Shown here: piece after piece, positions 1 through 7,394 of the stretch
How positions within the stretch are numbered: position 1 is the first letter of the stretch
How the letters are laid out: each line of letters begins with the position of its first letter
Source: an uncultured Prevotella sp.
GTDB taxonomy: Bacteria > Bacteroidota > Bacteroidia > Bacteroidales > Bacteroidaceae
Direction: 5' to 3'
Length of the DNA stretch: 13,574 nucleotides
Assembly (NCBI GenBank): GCA_900769275.1
Contig: CAAGGA010000026.1
Span: 1 to 13,574, forward strand
Notes under the pieces: generated by a model
Database searches by the model: none
What the model was told of the DNA's origin: nothing
The model's input: only the letters and a program-made list of their open reading frames with translations
Made by a program: the position numbers and the translations under genes

Positions 1-57
1 CAACCCATAACCCCCAACCCATACCCCCCCAAACCACAACCCCCCAACCCCCAATAT
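1..57. repeat. Right arm of an intergenic low-complexity hairpin (edge copy)
   Basis: The first 57 bases are built almost only from degenerate units such as CAACCCATAACCCC and CAACCCCC, and they run to the base before the start codon of the aldo/keto reductase gene. The composition (AACC on the plus strand) is that of the second arm of the hairpins found elsewhere in this window, so the matching GGTT arm and core should lie just outside the left edge. That is an inference. No promoter is visible between this tract and the gene. Confidence 0.6.
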
Positions 58-1014
58 ATGATATTAAAGGAACAGTACATAGCAGCAGACGGCAGATATG
101 ACGACGAGGAAAGGATGTATCTGCGATGTGGAAAATCCGGAGTGAAACTGCCAAAGATAAGTCTTGGCTTCTGGCATAACTTCGGGTACGCAGATTCTTA
201 CGAACGTAGTCGTGCATTGACGCATTATGCCTTTGACCATGGTATCACGCACTTTGACCTTGCCAACAACTATGGTCCTCCATACGGCTCTGCGGAGGAG
301 ACTTTCGGCAGACTGATGGATGATGATTTCCGCCCTTACCGCGACGAGTTGTTCATTGCGACCAAGGCGGGATATGATATGTGGCGTGGTCCTTATGGCA
401 ACTGGGGTTCTCGGAAATACCTTATGGCAAGTCTTGACCAGAGCCTGCGACGTATGCATCTGGACTATGTGGATTTGTTCTACAGTCATCGCTATGACCC
501 TGAGACTCCGCTTGAGGAAACGCTTCAGGCTCTTGTCGATATAGTACGTCAGGGTAAGGCTCTTTATGTAGGTGTCTCCCGCTGGCCGTTGGAGGCACTG
601 AAGGTGGCGAGGGAATACCTTGCAGCCCGTGACGTACCGTTGCTGATATATCAGGGCAGGCTCAATCTTATTGACCGTGAACCGATTGACAGCGGCGTGC
701 TGGATTATTGTGCGGACAATGGTATAGGTTTTATCTCTTTCTCTCCGCTTGCGCAGGGATTGCTTACCGACCGCTATCTCAATGGCATACCTGCTGATTC
801 CCGCATGACCCACAGCCAGTTTCTCCGTCCAGAGAACCTTACTCCGGAACTTCTCGCACAGTTGCGCCAGATGTCTGCTGAGGCACTGGAGAAAGGGCAG
901 AGTTTTTCTGATGCAGCATTGCAATGGATTCTCCAGCAGCGTGGTGTCACTTCTGTCCTTGTCGGTGTCAGCAAGGTGGAGCAGTTGGAACGTAATATCA
1001 AGGCTGTGTTGTAA
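58..1014 (+). CDS. Aldo/keto reductase, YghZ (L-glyceraldehyde 3-phosphate reductase)-like
   Basis: This is a 318-residue cytosolic NADPH-dependent oxidoreductase of the AKR superfamily, closest in appearance to the YghZ/AKR14 group. That group reduces small aldehydes such as L-glyceraldehyde 3-phosphate or methylglyoxal. The catalytic tetrad is visible: D67 and Y72 (in HFDLANNYG), K103 (in FIATKAGY) and H144 (in DLFYSHRYD). The segment LRCGKSGVKLPKISLGFWHN at 22-41 matches the start of the TIM barrel in YghZ-like proteins. The ATG at 58 gives the short N-terminal extension usual in this group, so it is preferred over M20. The C-terminus (QWILQQRGVTSVLVGVSK) is the usual cofactor-binding end, so the gene looks complete. 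The next gene begins 3 bp after its stop, which suggests co-transcription. The exact substrate cannot be read from sequence. Confidence 0.93.
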   Translation: MILKEQYIAADGRYDDEERMYLRCGKSGVKLPKISLGFWHNFGYADSYERSRALTHYAFDHGITHFDLANNYGPPYGSAEETFGRLMDDDFRPYRDELFIATKAGYDMWRGPYGNWGSRKYLMASLDQSLRRMHLDYVDLFYSHRYDPETPLEETLQALVDIVRQGKALYVGVSRWPLEALKVAREYLAARDVPLLIYQGRLNLIDREPIDSGVLDYCADNGIGFISFSPLAQGLLTDRYLNGIPADSRMTHSQFLRPENLTPELLAQLRQMSAEALEKGQSFSDAALQWILQQRGVTSVLVGVSKVEQLERNIKAVL

Positions 1015-1017
1015 CAA

Positions 1018-1473
1018 ATGAATCTTCCTCCATACGAGAATGTCAGGTTGCGTCGTGATGCACGGGGCAATGTGCAGGTCTATGATGTCTTGCGTCACCG
1101 ATATGTAAGGTTGACGCCGGAGGAGATGGTGCGCCAGTGCTTTGTCAATTATCTTATTGCTTATCGTGGTTATCCTCAGGCTTTGATGGGTAACGAGATA
1201 GAGTTCAGGGTAGGAGAGAAAAGACTGCGTTGTGACACAGTGCTTTATGACAGGGAGGGGAGACAGAGGATGATAATAGAATACAAGGCACCTGATGTAG
1301 CTATTACCGAGAAGGTGCTGCATCAGGTGCTGTCATATAATGCCATATTGCGCGTACCTTATATAATAATGAGTAACGGTACTCAGCATATCTGCATGAA
1401 GCGCAATGACGAGACGGGCTTTTGGGATTGCCTTGACGAGATTCCGGAATACTCGGAGGAGGGGGAGAGTTAG
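1018..1473 (+). CDS. Stand-alone HsdR N-terminal-like PD-(D/E)XK protein
   Basis: This 151-residue protein resembles the nuclease domain at the N-terminus of type I restriction enzyme R subunits (HSDR_N_2 family), without any helicase domain. The nuclease core is visible as D73 (RCDTVLYD) followed by E88-x-K90 (IIEYKAPD), with a downstream Q103 in HQVLSYN that fits the extra QxxxY-like motif of this fold. E36, in TPEEMVRQ, sits where the first helix acid is expected. There are no hsdM or hsdS genes nearby. Small genes of this type recur in Bacteroidetes genomes without a restriction system, so a DNA repair or housekeeping role is as likely as defence; that is inference. Its stop codon (TAG, 1471-1473) runs directly into a long hairpin repeat. 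Confidence 0.85.
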   Translation: MNLPPYENVRLRRDARGNVQVYDVLRHRYVRLTPEEMVRQCFVNYLIAYRGYPQALMGNEIEFRVGEKRLRCDTVLYDREGRQRMIIEYKAPDVAITEKVLHQVLSYNAILRVPYIIMSNGTQHICMKRNDETGFWDCLDEIPEYSEEGES

Positions 1474-1565
1474 TTGTTTGGTTGTTTGGTTGTTTGGTTG
1501 TCTGTGCCGCAATGGAGGTCGAATTTTATCAACCAAACAACCAAACAACAAGACAACCAAACAAC
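1473..1565. repeat. Intergenic hairpin with GTTGTTTG arms
   Basis: The left arm (1473-1500) is three and a half copies of GTTGTTTG. The right arm (1530-1565) is the complementary CAAACAAC unit with one irregular copy. The 29-nt core (1501-1529) contains CAATGGAGGT at 1510-1519, a decamer that recurs in the hairpin at the right edge of the window. The element fills the space between two convergent genes: it starts at the last base of the upstream stop codon and ends about 9 bp before the stop of the receptor gene. It could act as a two-way terminator, although no clear U tract follows either arm. Confidence 0.85.
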
Positions 1566-1573
1566 ACACACAC

Positions 1574-3754
1574 CTACATCCTCTCCCTTACATCTTTGCC
1601 GGCTCCCGTTCCTTTATATTTGCTTTTTACTGCGTTTAGATTGTAGCGTACTGAGAGCGAGATGCGTTGCAGGTCATATATGCCACGTCCTTGCCCGAGG
1701 ATGTGTGACTGGGAGAGGATATAGTTGCCAATATCGAGCCTGACATTGTTGTACGCCTTATGGAAAATATCATCAAAGGCGAGCCTGACGGAGAGGGCTT
1801 TGTCCTTGAAGAAATACTTCTGTATGGCACATGAGAGATTCCAATACCAGTTGCGCAGCTCCGCATTGCCGTAATGACCGTCGGACAGAAGTTCGGAGTT
1901 TAGTTCCAGTTGCCATCCTCCGTTGCTCCCTGAGATATGGAAAGCGTTGTTGGTGTTGATGATAAACAGAGGTTTGTTGTAGTTTACGGTACGCTTTCCG
2001 CTTGCCTCCCGTGGGTCTGTGAGGTTGAATGTCAGCCATTGCTTCTGTATTCCTACCGTGTAGTTTGGTGACCAGCAGCCGATGGTCGGGGCGATGTTTG
2101 CGAAAGCACTGAGCCGATGTATAGGTTCGGAAAAGTTTACCCATTTGATAAGCACCCGTCCCTCGTCATCGTAAGGGTACGTCCAATCGTAGATACCTTT
2201 CTTTATACACATATATTGCATGGAAATCCCCAGCCACTTGTACCGTGAGTTCAGGCTGATGTCGTGGCGTATCTCGTTTTCCAGTTTCGGGTCTCCGGTC
2301 GAGAGGGTATAGCGGTTGTTGTACTCTATGTTTGAGCGGAGCAGGTAATAGTTTGGGCGTCGTGTCCTCAGGCTGTAGGACAGTTGCGTTTCTATCTTTC
2401 CTATTCTCGTGGCAAGGTTGAGGAACGGAAAGAGGTTGTCATTATGACGGCTTTGGTTCTCGCCGTCGTTTACGTGGTTGTCGTATGAGAAGTCTATATG
2501 TTCGTATCTCAGTCCTGCGCTCAGCATCCCTGCTTTTGGAATTGCCGTGCTGTACTCTGCAAACAGGGAGTATGCGTTCTCCTTTACGTCTGACAGGTCA
2601 TTGGCTATATCCTTGTCGCTGATTTCGTAGATATTGCTGCGTTTTGTGAAGGTCATTTCCGTGCCTATCTGCAGGTTTCCCCTGCTGACGGGGTGGGAAA
2701 GCACGATTTTTGTTGCCATCATGTGGCTTTTTTCATCGTTGTGTGAAGAGACAATCCTCTCACCGGCATTTTCTCTTTCTACGGTCCTCGCATTCCTTTC
2801 CTGTGCAGTATGGTAATAGTCAGTGTTCCAATCCACGTTCCATTTCCCGAGTTTGCCGTTGTAGTAAGCGTTTGCAAGCCATGAGTCCTGCCCGTCGGCA
2901 TCGGTATGGGAGTCAGAAATGAGGTGGTCTTCGAGAATACCGTTGCGTATCACGTCCTCCTCCATGTTGAAGTCGATAATCCCTTTAATGTTATCGTTTC
3001 TCTCTACTTTGAAGCCGATATATTGGTTCTCTCCGAGCATGGTGTTCATTCCTATGTTGAACTTGATGGTATTGCAGCGTTGGCTCATGTGTGTCGTGCC
3101 GTCGAGAGAGAATGACGAGGCGCGTTCTCCGTATGTATCCTGCGAGGTCTCGGTGTCATAACGCTTGAGGTGTGCGCCATCGTAGGTAAAGCCTCCGAAG
3201 AAATCCGTGTCGTCATGGCGGTAGTTCATATTGACGGTGGAACCTGTGCGCACGTTTCCGCATGAGGGTGCTACGTCACCGTTGAGGTCAACGGATACTC
3301 CGAAGCCCTCGCCATGTCTCTTCAGCGTGTTGATTCTTACTACGGCATTAACCTGAGAATCATATTGAGCACCGGGGTTTGTGATTATCTCCACGTTTTT
3401 TATGTCGTGGCTTGAGAGGTTCTGCAGTTCTGAGATGTCCTGCACTTTCCTTCCGTTTATATAATATACAGGTGTCCCCTTGCCTATTACCTGCAGTTCC
3501 CCTTTCATCTTCATCATTCCGGGTATCCGTGCGAGAACGTCTTCCGCCGTTCCTGCCGTAGCCACAGCCGTGCCGACGACGCGTGTCACCATGCTGCTGC
3601 CTTTCATCTTTGTCTTTGCAGGAGTGGAGACGGTCACTTCTTCGAGGGTTACTGACTTGTAGAGGGAATCCTGAATGGCAGAACCGTTGCCGTCAGTCTG
3701 TGCTACTGCTGCGGTTGCCATCGTGGCGAGGAAAAGAGTCGTTATTGTCTTCAT
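1574..3754 (-). CDS. TonB-dependent receptor-like outer-membrane beta-barrel protein
   Basis: This 726-residue protein belongs to the outer-membrane beta-barrel family with a TonB-type plug (OMP_b-brl_3 type). A signal peptide spans 1-18, with cleavage likely after AAVA. A short TonB-box-like segment (LEEVTVS, 37-43) follows, then the plug at about 45-145, including PVYYINGRKV (95-104) and IKNVEIITNPGAQYD (118-132). The rest is strand-rich barrel with alternating aromatic residues. The C-terminal strand LSVRYNLN and its charged tail (KYKGTGAGKD) are typical of the family. It lacks the N-terminal carboxypeptidase-regulatory-like domain often found in relatives. No SusD partner is adjacent, so a classic glycan uptake pair is unlikely; the substrate is unknown. 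It is transcribed away from the membrane LytTR gene, which could regulate it (inference). A -7 box lies upstream at 3808-3815. Confidence 0.9.
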   Translation of the reverse strand: MKTITTLFLATMATAAVAQTDGNGSAIQDSLYKSVTLEEVTVSTPAKTKMKGSSMVTRVVGTAVATAGTAEDVLARIPGMMKMKGELQVIGKGTPVYYINGRKVQDISELQNLSSHDIKNVEIITNPGAQYDSQVNAVVRINTLKRHGEGFGVSVDLNGDVAPSCGNVRTGSTVNMNYRHDDTDFFGGFTYDGAHLKRYDTETSQDTYGERASSFSLDGTTHMSQRCNTIKFNIGMNTMLGENQYIGFKVERNDNIKGIIDFNMEEDVIRNGILEDHLISDSHTDADGQDSWLANAYYNGKLGKWNVDWNTDYYHTAQERNARTVERENAGERIVSSHNDEKSHMMATKIVLSHPVSRGNLQIGTEMTFTKRSNIYEISDKDIANDLSDVKENAYSLFAEYSTAIPKAGMLSAGLRYEHIDFSYDNHVNDGENQSRHNDNLFPFLNLATRIGKIETQLSYSLRTRRPNYYLLRSNIEYNNRYTLSTGDPKLENEIRHDISLNSRYKWLGISMQYMCIKKGIYDWTYPYDDEGRVLIKWVNFSEPIHRLSAFANIAPTIGCWSPNYTVGIQKQWLTFNLTDPREASGKRTVNYNKPLFIINTNNAFHISGSNGGWQLELNSELLSDGHYGNAELRNWYWNLSCAIQKYFFKDKALSVRLAFDDIFHKAYNNVRLDIGNYILSQSHILGQGRGIYDLQRISLSVRYNLNAVKSKYKGTGAGKDVRERM

Positions 3755-3807
3755 TAGTCTTTGATGTTTGGATGTTAAGTATTTTGGGTTTTCATGCTAA
3801 TCTTGTG

Positions 3808-3838
3808 CAAAGGTAATTCCTGGCATAATACAATGCAA
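3808..3838 (-). promoter_or_regulatory. Bacteroidetes-type promoter of the receptor gene
   Basis: On the minus strand TACCTTTG (3808-3815) matches the TAnnTTTG -7 box of Bacteroidetes. A TTG (3836-3838) lies 23 nt upstream, start to start, the same spacing seen in two other promoters in this window. Transcription would start about 45-50 nt before the receptor ATG. Confidence 0.65.
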
Positions 3839-3940
3839 GAGGAGGGACAGATGTACGGTAGTTTTGGGATTTTTTGCATGAAATGTGACGAAATGCGTGC
3901 CTTTTGTTACGAATGGCAGCTTTTATTGTCGGTTTTTTAT

Positions 3941-3948
3941 TATCTTTG
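3941..3948 (+). promoter_or_regulatory. -7 box of the LytTR gene, nearly leaderless
   Basis: TATCTTTG matches TAnnTTTG and lies only 5 bases before the ATG at 3954. The transcript would therefore have almost no 5' leader. The -33 region is T-rich (3921-3928) but has no exact TTG at the usual distance. Confidence 0.6.
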
Positions 3949-3953
3949 CATCC

Positions 3954-4868
3954 ATGATTTACATTGCAAAATATTCTTTGAAGTTAGGTCTCTTCGTTCT
4001 TCTTTTCCTGTCTCTCATCCAGCCTTTCGGTATCGATGATTTGGAGGAGGGACGGGTGTTTTTTATCGTAGGTCAGTCATTGCTTGCCACTGTCTCTACG
4101 TTTCTCTCGACCTCAGTCTCCGCCATTCTGTTTCGTGTCAAGGATATGCAGGTGCGTTCTCTTTCTTCTTTTTGCAAGATGACGATAGCGGGCAGCATAC
4201 TCAATGTCGTGATACTCTCCGCAGTGTTGATTTCGTTCAACAGTTGGTTTCATACCGGTGATTTGTTCCTTTATTGGCATGACTATGACGGCAGCCTTAC
4301 GGTTCGCCCTTGGGGTATTATGAGTCTCTATGTCTCGGCAGTTTCCTTTTTTGTCGTTATCTTCCTGTTCTTTGATTATCGCAATGACAGGTTGAAGAAT
4401 GAGCTTAATGAGGTGAGGGCTATCAATCAACTCTTGGAACAGCGGCAGCAGAGGCTTGCAGAAGAGGAGGAGAACAGCGTGGAGAAACCTCTTTCTTATC
4501 ATGGTGAAGCGACAGCGAAGACAAATGACGAGGTGATTATTCAGGGGCAGGGAATAGGTGCCACGCTGCGGCTTAATCCTGCTGATATCATCTATGTGGA
4601 GTCGATGTCCAACTATGCGTACATCTGTTATATTGCTGACAATGAGACGAAGCATACCACCTTGCGCATCACTCTCAAGCAGATACGTGCAACGTTGGAG
4701 GGCGTGGAGTCTATCGTGCAGTGTCATCGTGCTTTCCTTGTCAATCTCGATTTCGTCGTTTCGCTCAGTACCCGCAGTCAGGGTTATCAGCTTCAGCTCT
4801 TCGGCATTGAGAAGCAGATACCTGTCTCCCGTGCCAATACGGAGGTTATCAAGGGGAGGTTGGTTTAA
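3954..4868 (+). CDS. Membrane-anchored LytTR-family transcriptional regulator
   Basis: The 304-residue protein has four predicted membrane segments (about 8-26, 36-60, 76-98, 119-140), a charged coiled-coil linker (145-175) and a C-terminal LytTR DNA-binding domain (about 195-300). LytTR hallmarks are DIIYVES with a following NY (211-221), CHRAFLVNL (257-265) and IPVSRAN (289-295). There is no receiver or kinase domain, so the membrane part probably senses or tethers directly. The frame is open back to a GTG at 3885, but that extension would run through the -7 box, so the ATG at 3954 is chosen. Its closest neighbour is the divergent outer-membrane receptor gene, a plausible target (inference). 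A long hairpin repeat starts 3 bp after the stop codon. Confidence 0.88.
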   Translation: MIYIAKYSLKLGLFVLLFLSLIQPFGIDDLEEGRVFFIVGQSLLATVSTFLSTSVSAILFRVKDMQVRSLSSFCKMTIAGSILNVVILSAVLISFNSWFHTGDLFLYWHDYDGSLTVRPWGIMSLYVSAVSFFVVIFLFFDYRNDRLKNELNEVRAINQLLEQRQQRLAEEEENSVEKPLSYHGEATAKTNDEVIIQGQGIGATLRLNPADIIYVESMSNYAYICYIADNETKHTTLRITLKQIRATLEGVESIVQCHRAFLVNLDFVVSLSTRSQGYQLQLFGIEKQIPVSRANTEVIKGRLV

Positions 4869-4871
4869 TAT

Positions 4872-4983
4872 TTTGCGGTTTTGCGGTTATGCGGTTATAC
4901 GGTTATGCGGAGATTTGTGAGGGCTATTGGTAACTTCCGCACAACCGTATAACCTTAAAACCGTATAACCGCATAACCGCAAA
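4872..4983. repeat. Intergenic hairpin with octamer arms and conserved 26-nt core
   Basis: The left arm (4872-4910) is made of units like GCGGTTAT and ACGGTTAT. The right arm (4937-4983) is the complement (ATAACCGC, ATAACCGT). Between them is a 26-nt core (4911-4936) containing TTTGTGAGGGCTATTGGTA, bounded by CGG and CCG. The same core occurs at 9164-9189 and, inverted, at 5919-5944. The element begins 3 bp after the LytTR stop codon and ends before the promoter of the Nif3-like gene. Confidence 0.9.
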
Positions 4984-5024
4984 GTTAATAATAATTAAAA
5001 TGCAAGCACGTTTGGCATCGTCTT

Positions 5025-5055
5025 TTCTTTATGTCAATGGAAAATAGTAACTTTG
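5025..5055 (+). promoter_or_regulatory. Promoter upstream of the Nif3-like gene
   Basis: TAACTTTG (5048-5055) matches the TAnnTTTG -7 box. A TTTC-like -33 element lies about 23 nt upstream. The start site would fall near 5062, leaving a leader of about 30 nt before the GTG start codon. It lies just downstream of the hairpin at 4872-4983. Confidence 0.55.
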
Positions 5056-5093
5056 CAGTCCGAAAGAAATGATAATCTGACATATCGCATAGC

Positions 5094-5879
5094 GTGAAAA
5101 TAAAGGATGTAATCAGTGCCCTTGAGCGTTTCGCGCCTCTGCCCTTGCAGGAAGACTGGGACAATGCCGGCCTGCAGGTAGGATTGACGGAGGCGGAAGT
5201 TTCAGGGGTTTTATTGTGCCTTGACGTGACCGAAAAGGTTGTGGATGAGGCAATAAGCAAGGGGTGTAACCTCATAGTGTCGCATCATCCTCTGATATTC
5301 CGTGGGCTTCGGCAGGTGGCAGGCATGAATGACGTGCAGCGTACGGTCATGAAAGCCGTCAGGCATGACATCACCATAGTCTCGTTGCACACCAACCTCG
5401 ATGCGGCTCAGGGCGGTGTGAACCATGAGATGGCTGACAGGCTGCATTTGGAGAATGTGCGTTTCCTTGCCCCACAGGTCAAGGCAGGCGTGGAATGTGG
5501 CATTGGTGTCATCGGAGAATTGGAGACTCCTCTTGCTCCGGAGGCTTTCATAGCATTGGTCAAGGAGACATTCCGTTGCGGGTGCGTAGTGACAAATCCG
5601 TTGCTTAATCGGGATATTCGGCGAGTGGTGTGTGCAGGTGGCTCATGTGGAGATTTCCTGCCGCAGGCAATCAGTGCCGGTGCGGATGCGTTCATTACCG
5701 GAGAGATGCACTATCATTCCTATTTCGACCATGATGATGAGATACAGATAGCAGTGATAGGGCATTATGAGAGCGAGCAGTTTACGCAGCAATTACTCCG
5801 GAGAATCATAGAGAGAGACTGTCCCGGCACGGTGTGTCATATCACTGCAGTCGTGACAAACCCTTTGAGGTATCATTGA
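5094..5879 (+). CDS. Nif3-like dinuclear metal center protein (YbgI/NIF3 family)
   Basis: This 261-residue protein is a member of the NIF3 family, cytosolic hexameric proteins with a two-metal site and debated function (also annotated as GTP cyclohydrolase 1 type 2). Metal ligands are visible: H64 and H65 (IVSHHPLIF), D103 (HTNLDAAQGG), and H224 with E228 (GHYESEQF). The N-terminus (LERFAPLPLQEDWDNAGLQV, 10-29) is standard. The length matches the short form without the PII-like insertion. The start is a GTG at 5094; the nearest upstream ATG (5070) is out of frame and soon stops. The zinc-ribbon coiled-coil gene downstream is its usual partner in Bacteroidetes, here separated by a 120-bp hairpin. 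Confidence 0.93.
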   Translation: MKIKDVISALERFAPLPLQEDWDNAGLQVGLTEAEVSGVLLCLDVTEKVVDEAISKGCNLIVSHHPLIFRGLRQVAGMNDVQRTVMKAVRHDITIVSLHTNLDAAQGGVNHEMADRLHLENVRFLAPQVKAGVECGIGVIGELETPLAPEAFIALVKETFRCGCVVTNPLLNRDIRRVVCAGGSCGDFLPQAISAGADAFITGEMHYHSYFDHDDEIQIAVIGHYESEQFTQQLLRRIIERDCPGTVCHITAVVTNPLRYH

Positions 5880-5882
5880 ATG

Positions 5883-6002
5883 ACGGTTATACGGTTATAT
5901 GGTTGTGCGGTTATACGGAATATACAAATAGCCTTCACAAACCTCCGTAAAACCTAAAAAACGCATAACCGTATAACCGTAAAAACCGTAAAACCGTATA
6001 AC
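5883..6002. repeat. Intergenic hairpin with inverted conserved core, inside a gene pair
   Basis: The left arm (5883-5918) consists of ACGGTTAT-like units and the right arm (5945-6002) of ATAACCGT-like units, the latter longer and with A-rich variants. The 26-nt core (5919-5944) is the reverse complement of the cores at 4911 and 9164, with TTTGTGAAGGCTAT readable on the minus strand. The element begins 3 bp after the Nif3-like stop codon and ends 15 bp before the zinc-ribbon ATG, so it fills the whole gap. If the two genes are one operon, the RNA must carry this hairpin. Confidence 0.9.
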
Positions 6003-6017
6003 AAAACAAATATAACT

Positions 6018-6842
6018 ATGGCAAGAAAAGACCCGACAGATTTGACGGTGGAGGAGAAGCTCAAAGCTCTCTTTCAGTTGCAGTTGACACTCTCCCAGAT
6101 AGACGAGAAGCGTGCTATCCGTGGCGAGTTGCCCCTTGAGGTCGAGGACCTTGAGAACGAGGTGGAAGGACTCAATGTGCGTATCGACAAGATACAGCGT
6201 GAGATAGACGAGTACAATGCCGCCGTAGAACAGCGTCGTGCCGACATTGAGGAGGCAAAGGCAAGCGTGGCACGCTATAACAAGCAGCTTGACGACGTGC
6301 GCAACAACCGCGAGTATGACACCCTGACCAAGGAGATAGAGTTTCAGGAACTGGAGATACAACTCTGCGAGAAGAAAATCAAGGAAGCCATCCAGAAGAT
6401 TGAGGAGCGCAAGAGCGACATGCAGCATGCGGAGGAACTACTCAACGACCGTGAGACAGCCCTTGACGAGAAGCGTGGCGAACTGGACGAGATAATGCAG
6501 GAGACACGTGAGGAGGAGGAGATACTCAAGGCAAAGGCAAAGGATTACGAGACACGTATCGAGAGCCGTATCCTCACCAGTTTCAAGCGCATACGCAAGA
6601 ATGCCCGCAACGGTCTCGGTATCGTTTACGTGCAGCGTGATGCCTGTGGCGGTTGCTTCAACAAGATTCCGCCACAGCGTCAGCTTGACATCAAGATGCA
6701 CAAGAAAATCATCGTGTGTGAATACTGTGGCCGCATTCTTATCGACCCGGAACTTGCAGGCGTAAGAATAGAGAAGCCTGTAGAGAAAAAGGTGAAGAAG
6801 CGTGCCATACGCAAGCGTTCCAAGGAAGAGGGCGAGGAGTAG
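6018..6842 (+). CDS. Coiled-coil protein with C-terminal C4 zinc ribbon
   Basis: The 274-residue protein has a long charged coiled coil (about 10-190, rich in E, K, R and Q heptads) followed by a four-cysteine zinc ribbon: CGGC at 210-213 and CEYC at 234-237. This is the zf-RING_7/C4-type zinc-ribbon family, whose members are thought to bind nucleic acid or partner proteins. The end (247-274) is very basic then acidic (KPVEKKVKKRAIRKRSK). It follows the Nif3-like gene, a pairing common in Bacteroidetes. No promoter is obvious in the gap, which is fully occupied by a hairpin repeat, so read-through from the Nif3 promoter is likely. Molecular function is not established from sequence. Confidence 0.9.
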   Translation: MARKDPTDLTVEEKLKALFQLQLTLSQIDEKRAIRGELPLEVEDLENEVEGLNVRIDKIQREIDEYNAAVEQRRADIEEAKASVARYNKQLDDVRNNREYDTLTKEIEFQELEIQLCEKKIKEAIQKIEERKSDMQHAEELLNDRETALDEKRGELDEIMQETREEEEILKAKAKDYETRIESRILTSFKRIRKNARNGLGIVYVQRDACGGCFNKIPPQRQLDIKMHKKIIVCEYCGRILIDPELAGVRIEKPVEKKVKKRAIRKRSKEEGEE

Positions 6843-6947
6843 AATTTCTCTTTTCCTTTCTTTTTCGGCGTGAGCATAAGGATTATTTTGTCCTATTCTC
6901 ATCCTCTTTTCTTGGTTTTGTAACGCACTGAAACCCAATATAATACA

Positions 6948-7046
6948 AAAAGCGTTGATATTGCCTTGCAAAAGCTATGCTTTTACGAGGCAATATCAAC
7001 GCTTTTGCATTGTAATATCAATGCTTTTACAATGCAATATCAATGA
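6948..7046. repeat. Palindromic cluster of 22-bp AATATCAAYGC repeats
   Basis: A near-perfect hairpin has 28-bp arms (6948-6975 and 6979-7006) and a 3-nt loop; the only two differences would be G-U pairs in RNA. The right arm opens a run of three direct 22-bp units (6981-7002, 7003-7024, 7025-7046), each with a TTTT(A/G)C start and an AATATCAAYG end. A second, smaller hairpin (GCATTGTAA at 7007-7015 with TTACAATGC at 7027-7035) lies inside. A 12-bp direct repeat, ATTTTGTCCTAT, flanks the cluster at 6885-6896 and 7052-7063. No coding potential is seen here. From 6843 to 6947 I see nothing else beyond T-rich sequence. Confidence 0.8.
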
Positions 7047-7103
7047 GATCGATTTTGTCCTATACGGAGGGTAAAAACAGAGGGGAGGGAGACTGCGGGA
7101 AAA

Positions 7104-7277
7104 TCAGCAGTCGAGCCACATACGGAACATGGCAGTGCGTTCGTCGCTGATGAACACGTCCGACTTGAATGGTGGACTTACTTCCAGTTTGATGCGTCCC
7201 TTATATAGGGGGGCGGGCTTGTGCAAGAACGAAAAATAATTTTCTAAACGGGGATTTCTGACTGCTGAGGGGGACTC
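7104..7277 (-). pseudogene. Possible C-terminal remnant of an unidentified gene
   Basis: On the minus strand an open frame without an ATG start runs from a stop at 7278-7280 to a TGA at 7104-7106 (57 codons). The last part, from KGRIKLEVSPPFKSDVFI to RTAMFRMWLDC, reads like a genuine protein end, while the start is just the U tract of the upstream terminator. The pattern of beta strand, VFIS, then FRMWLD is reminiscent of the end of some LytTR domains, but I cannot assign it. It may be a leftover from the same rearrangements that shortened the neighbouring lyase gene. Confidence 0.35.
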
Positions 7278-7279
7278 TC

Positions 7280-7332
7280 AAAAAAAAATCCCGTCAGTCA
7301 GTGAGTCCAAGGGACTTGCACTGACTGACGGG
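7280..7332 (-). terminator. Strong intrinsic terminator after the PL11-derived gene
   Basis: Read on the minus strand, CCCGTCAGTCAGTG (7332-7319) pairs perfectly with CACTGACTGACGGG (7303-7290). An inner AGTCC/GGACT stem extends it, and a run of U residues (7288-7280) follows. This is the clearest rho-independent terminator in the window. It ends transcription 63 bp after the PL11-derived stop codon. Confidence 0.92.
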
Positions 7333-7394
7333 AAGTGTCTTGCTTTAATAGCCGCCTTTCACAGAGGGGCAGCGGAAACTTTATTGCCTTAATA

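Noticed and set aside
64..1323. Long minus-strand open frame (419 codons) opposite the reductase and HsdR-N genes
   Set aside because: It mirrors two well-recognised plus-strand genes, its translation has no recognisable domain, and it spans their junction. It is a by-product of their codon use.
1018..1473. Active type I restriction-modification locus
   Set aside because: Only the nuclease-like domain is present; no helicase, methylase or specificity gene is in the window.
3885..3953. Upstream GTG start for the LytTR gene
   Set aside because: The added codons would run through the TATCTTTG promoter box, and the ATG at 3954 begins just before the first membrane helix.
4113..4727. Minus-strand 204-codon frame opposite the LytTR gene
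   Set aside because: It lies entirely inside a gene with clear LytTR and membrane motifs on the other strand, and shows no family features.
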